Assembly (NCBI GenBank): GCA_913050205.1
Contig: CAJXAU010000153.1
Location: 1 to 5,186, forward strand
Reading direction: 5' to 3'
Source of the DNA: an uncultured Verrucomicrobiota bacterium
GTDB lineage: Bacteria; Verrucomicrobiota; Verrucomicrobiia; Limisphaerales; UBA1096
Length of the DNA: 5,186 bases
Part shown: positions 1 through 4,314 of the stretch, piece by piece
Layout of the letters: the number at the start of each line of letters is the position of its first letter
Numbering within the stretch: the first letter of the stretch is position 1
Translations under genes and position numbers: made by a program
Notes under the pieces: generated by a model
What the model saw: the letters and a program-made list of their open reading frames with translations, nothing else
The model's database searches: none
Told to the model about the DNA's origin: nothing

Positions 1-1434
1 TGTGTGGGCCATTCTAAAGCCGTGGCGTTGCTTGACCCATGCTTCGGTAACGTCCTTAAATTTTCCCTTCCCGTCGTTTTGGTAAACATCGATCCCTGAG
101 AAGTCGCAAACACAAAACAGGTCAAGGTCATCATCTCCATCCAGATCAGCAAACGAGGCGCTATAGGTTCGGCGATTTTGCTTTGCCGCGAGACCGGCGT
201 ATGCCGTGTTATCAACGAAATTACCCTTACCATCGTTGATTAGCAGGGCATCGGGATATCCGTCGTTCGCATCGTAGTAAGGCGTTGGCATGGAGCCCTT
301 TAGGTAGGGTTGTTTCCATTGGCCGATGAACAAGTCTAGATCGCCATCCGAGTCGACATCAGCAGCGGTCATCGTGTGGGGGTTGTCAAATTTGCTTTGC
401 AGCAAGACATGCGATTCAGTGGTGAACGTCCCTCCGGTATCAGCAATCCATGCGCGAAGTAGGCCATCCGTTTTTCCCGTGGAAATGAAATCCGGGTTAC
501 CGTCGCCATTGAAATCCGCCAGAATTCCAGCTTCTCCAATTGGGGTCACGGGATGGGATAGAAAGGGTTGGTGTTGGAATCCGGATTCGGTGTTTCGGTA
601 AACCAGATTGCAGCCAGCCAAAATCAACTCAGGCAAACCATCTTTGTCGAGATCGTGCACAATGATGGGGCTAACGCGTGGGTAAAGTTTGGGATCGATT
701 TTCTTTGGGTCAACTTGGAGGAGTTCGGTGAACGCGGGAGATCCTGTATAATCAATAATTGATGTGTCTTTGACGTTGATGGTATGCGGGATCCTCAGGC
801 CGGTTTGGGTCTTGCGGCCCGTCCAAGTGACATCCAATTGCCCCTTGATTGCGGCTCGCCTTTCATGGGCTTTATTGGTGGCGTGAATCTCAAATGAAAT
901 AATCGAACTGGGTGCGTTACCTTCCTTGCCGGGTGTGAATCTGGAGTGGTGCCACTCCGTTTGGGCCACCTGCCAGCCGTCACTTTCCAGTTGGTTAATA
1001 AGGGCCAAATACCTTGAGTGATCCAACGGAATGTTATCCCTGTTTAGTTTCGCCAACCGGATGCCATCGACGCCAAGAGATTGAGGTTGCCAAGCGCCCG
1101 GCAAGGGAAGATTCAACCTGACAAGTGGGAATTGCCGAAAGACTTTGAACGGCTCGGTCGATCGCAGTCGATCCCACAATGAGACAAAAGTACTCTCGTA
1201 GGCTTGAGCATCCATCTCGTTGGCGAACACGGTCTTATCGAAACGTATCTGTTCATCATGCAACGTAAGCACTGCGTTGGTATCGACCGGAGAACTGGGT
1301 GGCGAAGTCGAAGGATTTTCGAGTGTTTTGGTGGATGGTGCCGAATCGCAAGCGATCAGGAGGCTGATGAATAAGACACCCAAGGGGAACAGGGCGTTTG
1401 TGTGCAATAATTTATCAAGTAATCTATGTGGCAC
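1..1434 (-). CDS. FG-GAP/VCBS-repeat lipoprotein, CRTAC1-like (3' end outside the window)
   Basis: The frame is open for 478 codons from a GTG at 1434 to the left edge, so the C-terminus is missing. An in-frame TAA four codons upstream limits the start; no Shine-Dalgarno site is evident, and TTG codons at residues 10 and 18 are alternatives. Residues 1-29 form a lipoprotein signal: a short basic n-region, a hydrophobic core and the lipobox LIAC with Cys29, followed by a Ser/Pro/Thr-rich linker. Residues 55-250 match no family I can name with certainty. From residue 255 there are at least four FG-GAP/VCBS blades with Asp-rich calcium-type loops at 261 (DLDKDG), 307 (DFNGDG), 359 (DVDSDGDLD) and 430 (DLDGDDDLD). 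NDGKGNFVDNTAYAGL and NDGKGKFKDVTE are typical of CRTAC1/ASPIC-UnbV proteins. I infer a calcium-stabilised beta-propeller on the cell surface or in the periplasm, perhaps for binding. An enzymatic role cannot be read from it. ruvC lies 75 bp upstream. Confidence 0.88.
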   Translation of the reverse strand, partial: MPHRLLDKLLHTNALFPLGVLFISLLIACDSAPSTKTLENPSTSPPSSPVDTNAVLTLHDEQIRFDKTVFANEMDAQAYESTFVSLWDRLRSTEPFKVFRQFPLVRLNLPLPGAWQPQSLGVDGIRLAKLNRDNIPLDHSRYLALINQLESDGWQVAQTEWHHSRFTPGKEGNAPSSIISFEIHATNKAHERRAAIKGQLDVTWTGRKTQTGLRIPHTINVKDTSIIDYTGSPAFTELLQVDPKKIDPKLYPRVSPIIVHDLDKDGLPELILAGCNLVYRNTESGFQHQPFLSHPVTPIGEAGILADFNGDGNPDFISTGKTDGLLRAWIADTGGTFTTESHVLLQSKFDNPHTMTAADVDSDGDLDLFIGQWKQPYLKGSMPTPYYDANDGYPDALLINDGKGNFVDNTAYAGLAAKQNRRTYSASFADLDGDDDLDLFCVCDFSGIDVYQNDGKGKFKDVTEAWVKQRHGFRMAHT

Positions 1435-1473
1435 GCGGTTTTAATAACGAAAAAAACGTTGTGCGGCAATCTA

Positions 1474-1503
1474 TTCATAGACCAACACGGTGCGCTTGGC
1501 CAA
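1474..1503 (-). promoter_or_regulatory. weak candidate promoter for the FG-GAP lipoprotein gene
   Basis: On the minus strand TATGAA (1479-1474) resembles a -10 box (4 of 6 matches to TATAAT). TTGGCC (1503-1498) could be a poor -35 box at an 18-bp spacing. That -35 lies inside the palindrome at 1493-1506, so a protein bound to the palindrome would compete with RNA polymerase. The predicted start is near 1467, leaving a leader of roughly 30 nt before the GTG. The match is weak and could be chance. Confidence 0.2.
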
Positions 1504-1506
1504 GCG
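1493..1506. repeat. palindrome copy 1, CGCTTGGCCAAGCG (14 bp, perfect)
   Basis: This perfect 14-bp inverted repeat without a spacer lies three bases past the ruvC stop codon and 59-72 bp upstream of the GTG of the lipoprotein gene. The 12-bp core GCTTGGCCAAGC recurs at 3234-3245 and 4205-4216. No T-run follows it on either strand, so it does not look like an intrinsic terminator. A two-fold symmetric protein-binding site or a genome-wide iterated palindrome is more likely. Its function is unknown. Confidence 0.75.
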
Positions 1507-1509
1507 GGT

Positions 1510-2076
1510 CTAGAGCGGCTTGATCGCTGGGTCGGGGATGGGGGAACTGGCCGACTGGGAGAAGGTGAGTGCGATGGCCAGAGCGTCGGCGGCGTCCGGT
1601 GCGGGGAGTTCGCTGAGGGCAAGGCGGGTCTGCACCATTTTCGCAACGGCTTCCTTTTGTGCGGCACCGAACCCGACGATTGCCTGTTTGACTTTGCGGG
1701 GTGCGATTTCGAATACCTCCAGCTCTGCCTTGGCCACGGTGGTGATGGCGGCGCCACGGGCCTGTCCCATGACGAGGGCGGTCTTGACGTTTTGTGCGTA
1801 GAACAGGCCTTCAATGGCAACCACGGTTGGGGAGGTTTCAGCGATGACGGTTTTGAGTGTGTTTGCGATTTCGAGAAAGCAGCGGGAGATGCTCCAATCC
1901 GCCGGGCACTTGATGGTGCCCTGAGAAAGAGTGACCGGTGTGGCGGTTGCGGTGTTGATGACACCGTAACCGGTGCCGCGGAGCGAAGGGTCGATCCCGA
2001 GTATGACCTGTGGCCCGGAAAAGTTTTTCGCTTTGGAAGGGGAGACGGTTTTACCCTTGCCAAGGCGTTGCTGCAT
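1510..2076 (-). CDS. ruvC: crossover junction endodeoxyribonuclease RuvC
   Basis: RuvC is the Holliday-junction resolvase: a homodimer that nicks two opposed strands of four-way junctions in the cytosol, with RuvAB driving branch migration. From the ATG at 2076 the protein has 188 residues (E. coli RuvC has 173). The four catalytic acids are visible: Asp29 in ILGIDPSLRGTGYGVI, Glu89 in AIEGLFYAQN, and Asp161 and Asp164 in PDAADALAIA. Their spacings of 60, 72 and 3 agree with E. coli Asp7, Glu66, Asp138 and Asp141. The usual GIDPG is GIDPS here. About 22 extra residues precede the first beta strand. The frame stays open up to 2229, but that would run through the terminator at 2118-2151 and into the PfpI gene, so I reject it. 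A GTG at 2106 is a real alternative start. No Shine-Dalgarno site is evident at either. ruvA and ruvB are not adjacent. Confidence 0.93.
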   Translation of the reverse strand: MQQRLGKGKTVSPSKAKNFSGPQVILGIDPSLRGTGYGVINTATATPVTLSQGTIKCPADWSISRCFLEIANTLKTVIAETSPTVVAIEGLFYAQNVKTALVMGQARGAAITTVAKAELEVFEIAPRKVKQAIVGFGAAQKEAVAKMVQTRLALSELPAPDAADALAIALTFSQSASSPIPDPAIKPL

Positions 2077-2117
2077 GGCGGCGAGTTGTTGCTCGGAAAA
2101 GCCCACGCCGGTGCAAT

Positions 2118-2151
2118 AAAAAACCCCGGCCCAAATGTCGAGGCCGGGGTT
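2118..2151 (-). terminator. intrinsic terminator after the PfpI-family gene
   Basis: A perfect 10-bp inverted repeat (arms AACCCCGGCC at 2122-2131 and GGCCGGGGTT at 2142-2151, 10-nt loop) reads on the minus strand as a GC-rich hairpin that runs straight into six T residues (2123-2118). It starts 20 nt past the stop codon of the PfpI-family gene, the textbook position. It also sets a boundary: the ruvC coding sequence must begin downstream of it. Confidence 0.9.
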
Positions 2152-2171
2152 CCTGAAATGTGTGTGGCAGA

Positions 2172-2732
2172 TCAGTTGCCGTGAAGCTGGGTGAAGATGT
2201 CCCGGTAAAAATCGGGATGGCTTTCCCAAGTCTGCGCGGTGACAAAGTTGCCGTCCACGACACTCTGTTTGTTAACCCACTTGGCGCCGGCTTGCTCCAC
2301 CTCAAAACGGATATTGCAGTAACAGGTTAGTCTGCGGTCTGCCGCGATGCCGGCCGCGATCAAGATCTGAATGCCATGACAGATGGAGAAGATCCATTTT
2401 CCCTGTTTGTCAAAATCCCGAACGAGTTTCAGTAGTTTGGCATCGTGGCGGAGAAACTCCGGTGCGCGGCCACCAATCAACAACACGGCGTCATAGTTGG
2501 AGGCCTTGGCCTGACCAAGCGCGACGTCGGCTTCAATCAGGTAACCGGGGCGCTCGATGTACGTATTCCAACCGGGCTCGAAGTCGTGGATGACCCCGTT
2601 GAGCCGTTTCTTTTTGGTCGCGCCGATGTGTGCCGTCCATCCCTCTTCCTCGAACCGATGTTTCGCGTAGAGAATCTCGTATGATTCCCCGGCGTCATCG
2701 GTGATGATCAGGATTTTCTTTCGGCGCGCCAT
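2172..2732 (-). CDS. DJ-1/PfpI family protein (class I glutamine amidotransferase-like)
   Basis: The 186-residue product is the usual size for a single-domain DJ-1/PfpI protein. It opens with a Rossmann-like strand (KKILIITDD), followed by the conserved acidic residue, probably Glu16 in GESYE. LLIGGRAPEFLR at 84-95 is the family's glycine-rich loop. The nucleophile elbow is SICHGIQIL, with Cys118 and His119. VVDGNFVTAQTWESHPDF near the end corresponds to the VTS-R-P-D-LP-F region of PfpI-like proteins. No signal peptide is seen, so it should be cytosolic. Family members are described as proteases, chaperones, glyoxalase- or deglycase-like enzymes and stress proteins, so the substrate cannot be assigned. 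The start is the first ATG, 18 bp after the cytochrome stop codon, with no strong Shine-Dalgarno site. This suggests a shared transcript with translation following on. A strong terminator closes the unit. Confidence 0.93.
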   Translation of the reverse strand: MARRKKILIITDDAGESYEILYAKHRFEEEGWTAHIGATKKKRLNGVIHDFEPGWNTYIERPGYLIEADVALGQAKASNYDAVLLIGGRAPEFLRHDAKLLKLVRDFDKQGKWIFSICHGIQILIAAGIAADRRLTCYCNIRFEVEQAGAKWVNKQSVVDGNFVTAQTWESHPDFYRDIFTQLHGN

Positions 2733-2750
2733 CAGTGTCGCCCGCTGGAA

Positions 2751-3200
2751 TTAGTTGTCGAACTTGGCACCTTGGTCGATCCAGGCGCGAACAAGACCGA
2801 CCTGATCCTTGGTCAACTTTGGATAATCCTTCTTGCCCTCCGGCGGCATTTCAAAATCGACCACCTGATAGGCGATGTAATTGATCAGCGCGCTCTTGTC
2901 GCTTTTGCCCGGGACGATGGATACACCTTCCGAGCCGCCCTTCAACGCGAGTTCGCGTGTATCGATGCGAAACTTGCCCTTCGGACGTTTCTTCGGTCCG
3001 TGGCAGTTGAGGCAGGATTTGTCGAACAACGGTTTGATGTCCTTCTTGTAGCTGACGGTCTTTTTGGCGGCGGCTGGCAGCTTGGCTGCAAGTTCGCCTT
3101 GTTTTGCCTTGAGATCGTCAATCTCGATCTTGTCTGCGGTGGCGGTTTGCGCAAAGGCAAACGCCGCAGTAAACGTCATGGTAACAATGAGTTTTTGCAT
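2751..3200 (-). CDS. small periplasmic c-type cytochrome, planctomycete-type (PSC1-like)
   Basis: The 149-residue product has a Sec signal peptide, with a likely cut after TATA near residue 22, then a Lys/Ala-rich linker at 23-50. The heme motif CLNCH covers 63-67: Cys63 and Cys66 would bind heme covalently and His67 would be the proximal ligand. Met118 in FEMPPEGKK is a candidate distal ligand. GKFRIDTRELALKGG, VPGKSDKSALI and LTKDQVGLVRAWIDQGA are hallmarks of planctomycete-type cytochrome c. In PVC bacteria this domain usually heads very large PSD1/DUF1553 proteins; here it is the whole protein, with only a short N-terminal linker. I infer periplasmic electron transfer, with unknown partners. 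The ATG at 3200 is supported by AGAGGA 10 nt upstream. It has its own candidate promoter and leads a two-gene unit with the PfpI-family gene. Confidence 0.93.
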   Translation of the reverse strand: MQKLIVTMTFTAAFAFAQTATADKIEIDDLKAKQGELAAKLPAAAKKTVSYKKDIKPLFDKSCLNCHGPKKRPKGKFRIDTRELALKGGSEGVSIVPGKSDKSALINYIAYQVVDFEMPPEGKKDYPKLTKDQVGLVRAWIDQGAKFDN

Positions 3201-3210
3201 GATGAAAAGT

Positions 3211-3216
3211 TCCTCT
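3211..3216 (-). promoter_or_regulatory. Shine-Dalgarno site of the cytochrome gene
   Basis: AGAGGA on the minus strand (TCCTCT at 3211-3216) lies 10 nt before the ATG at 3200. It is the only clear ribosome binding site among the six genes here, and it fixes the cytochrome start. Confidence 0.7.
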
Positions 3217-3219
3217 TGT

Positions 3220-3251
3220 GTTCGCTGGCTGGCGCTTGGCCAAGCGCGAAC
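3220..3251 (-). promoter_or_regulatory. possible leader hairpin or operator around palindrome copy 2
   Basis: On the minus strand GTTCGC (3251-3246) pairs with GCGAAC (3225-3220) and encloses most of the palindrome at 3232-3247. In RNA two folds compete: the outer 6-bp stem, or the inner GCGCUUGG/CCAAGCGC self-pairing. The element begins about at the transcription start predicted from the promoter at 3258-3286, so it would be the very 5' end of the cytochrome leader. Whether it acts as RNA or as a DNA operator cannot be told from the sequence. Confidence 0.4.
3232..3247. repeat. palindrome copy 2, GCGCTTGGCCAAGCGC (16 bp, perfect)
   Basis: This is the longest copy of the repeated palindrome, 32-47 bp upstream of the cytochrome ATG and just downstream of the predicted transcription start. 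It contains the same 12-bp core as 1494-1505 and 4205-4216. An operator just past the start site would suit a repressor that blocks early transcription, but that is inference. Confidence 0.8.
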
Positions 3252-3257
3252 GGCGCG

Positions 3258-3286
3258 CTTGTAGTGAAATTGTCAGGCCAAGTCAA
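3258..3286 (-). promoter_or_regulatory. candidate sigma70-type promoter of the cytochrome-PfpI unit
   Basis: On the minus strand TTGACT (3286-3281, 5 of 6 to TTGACA) is followed after exactly 17 bp by TACAAG (3263-3258, 4 of 6 to TATAAT). The predicted start is near 3251, giving a leader of about 50 nt that carries the palindrome and the Shine-Dalgarno site. It lies in the 145-bp gap between the upstream secreted-protein gene and the cytochrome gene, where a promoter is expected. Confidence 0.5.
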
Positions 3287-3345
3287 TCCACCCTTGCGAC
3301 GGTGTAGGGACGCCCTGTTCCTTGGTTTTATTTAAAAAACGACAG

Positions 3346-4305
3346 CTAATCGATTTTTTGCAACCGGTAAAACCGTTTTGGATGGTTCGGGAAATCGTTG
3401 TCGGTGTGTTTGGTTGTTTCCGGTGAGGTGGCCAAGGTTTCCCAATGTTTCAGGTTGGCCGAGGCTTCCAGCACGCATTTGCCAGGACCAAGCGTAATCA
3501 CCGGCAGTCCGTTTTTCATTTCTAATGACAGGTTCTCCCCTCGCCACGGCATCTCTTTGTCTTCCTTGAGTTGCTCAATTTTGTAGTTGTCGAATACCAT
3601 GTAGTTATCGCCTGGTTTGCCGATTTCCCGGATTACCCAAACGGCACTGATATCGCCCAGATCCAGCTTGGCTCCGGTCGTGGTCAGGGGTTGTTTCTCA
3701 AGCATTGTTTCCCCTCCAATGAAGGCTGACCAATGGTTGTCTTTGAAGTCCATATCGATGGACAATTCGTAAACAGCGTTTCGCTCAAACCCAAACTCGG
3801 TGACCTGAAAGCCCTTGCCGTCATCCAGTTCGTAGTTGATTTCCCGACTGTGGTTGTCGAAGTCGATGGAGGCCAGGCGCTTGGTTTCGCTGTTGTAAAT
3901 GCTCCATCGGAATTCATCACGTTGTTCTTTATCCATGTCAGCGATCATCATGATCACGGAAAACCGGATTCGGTTGGCTTCGTTTTCCGGAATGTCGATC
4001 GGTCGCCATAGGTTGACATAACCTTCATCCTCTTTTTCAGGCGGAAAAAAACCGATGTAGGCCTGATTGCCGAGATTTTCAAAGTTGTTTTCAACCAGCC
4101 CGTTGCCGCCTGTGCCCTCGGCAAGCCAGCCTCCCTGACCTGCAAGCGTGTATTTTAACTCGTACCCCTCGCCTGGCTCAAAGCCGGTACTATAAATGAT
4201 CTGTGCTTGGCCAAGCGGTTGGAGTATTAAGGTCGCAATCGCGATCACCAGCCAGGCGCGTATTGTTGCGCCCCCGGAGTTCCCCCTCATTTTGTGATGC
4301 CGCAT
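3346..4305 (-). CDS. secreted beta-sandwich-like protein with verrucomicrobial FYR-type C-terminal tail
   Basis: The product has 319 residues. It starts with a basic n-region and a hydrophobic stretch at 17-30, with a likely signal peptidase I cut after GQA at residue 34. Residues 36-245 are rich in alternating beta-type segments and aromatic residues, open with a STGFEP motif and end in GDNYMVFDNYKIE. That pattern is seen in concanavalin-like/LamG-like sandwich proteins of the PVC group, but I cannot name the family. Residues 258-316, with VLEASANLKHWETLAT and a closing PKRFYRL, match the short C-terminal module common on exported proteins of Verrucomicrobiota, possibly for surface display or sorting. 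No catalytic motif is visible. Met6 is an alternative start. It lies 9 bp after the Ser/Pro/Arg-rich gene and is probably cotranscribed with it. Palindrome copy 3 falls exactly on the codons of the signal-peptide cleavage region. Confidence 0.85.
   Translation of the reverse strand: MRHHKMRGNSGGATIRAWLVIAIATLILQPLGQAQIIYSTGFEPGEGYELKYTLAGQGGWLAEGTGGNGLVENNFENLGNQAYIGFFPPEKEDEGYVNLWRPIDIPENEANRIRFSVIMMIADMDKEQRDEFRWSIYNSETKRLASIDFDNHSREINYELDDGKGFQVTEFGFERNAVYELSIDMDFKDNHWSAFIGGETMLEKQPLTTTGAKLDLGDISAVWVIREIGKPGDNYMVFDNYKIEQLKEDKEMPWRGENLSLEMKNGLPVITLGPGKCVLEASANLKHWETLATSPETTKHTDNDFPNHPKRFYRLQKID
4205..4216. repeat. palindrome copy 3, GCTTGGCCAAGC (12 bp, perfect), inside a coding region
   Basis: This copy encodes the LGQ-A residues at the signal-peptide cleavage region of the secreted protein, about 90-101 nt into the gene. 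On the minus strand it shares the 14 bases CCGCTTGGCCAAGC with copy 1. Because it is coding, a purely protein-level origin is possible here. It nevertheless keeps the pattern of lying near a gene's 5' end. Confidence 0.65.
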
Positions 4306-4314
4306 TTACTTGGT

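Noticed and set aside
326..762. Two plus-strand frames (91 and 64 codons) within the FG-GAP region
   Set aside because: They are shadows of the minus-strand frame, which is open across 1-1434 and carries repeated calcium-type loops.
1356..2184. Long open frames opposite or out of frame with ruvC (minus 2063-1356 and plus 1426-2184)
   Set aside because: They overlap a well-supported ruvC with all catalytic residues, show no recognisable domain, and have biased Ser/Pro or Gly/Asp composition typical of shadow frames.
2077..2229. Longer RuvC start at 2229, giving 239 residues
   Set aside because: It would translate through the intrinsic terminator at 2118-2151 and overlap the end of the PfpI-family gene by 58 bp. 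The extra residues show no RuvC similarity.
2772..3335. Plus-strand 187-codon frame opposite the cytochrome
   Set aside because: The opposite strand carries a signal peptide, a CxxCH heme motif and family hallmarks. This frame has none.
3335..3358. A-run and T-run around the stop of the 319-residue gene as a possible bidirectional terminator
   Set aside because: The pairing is nearly all A-T, bulged and without a GC-rich stem, which is too weak to call.
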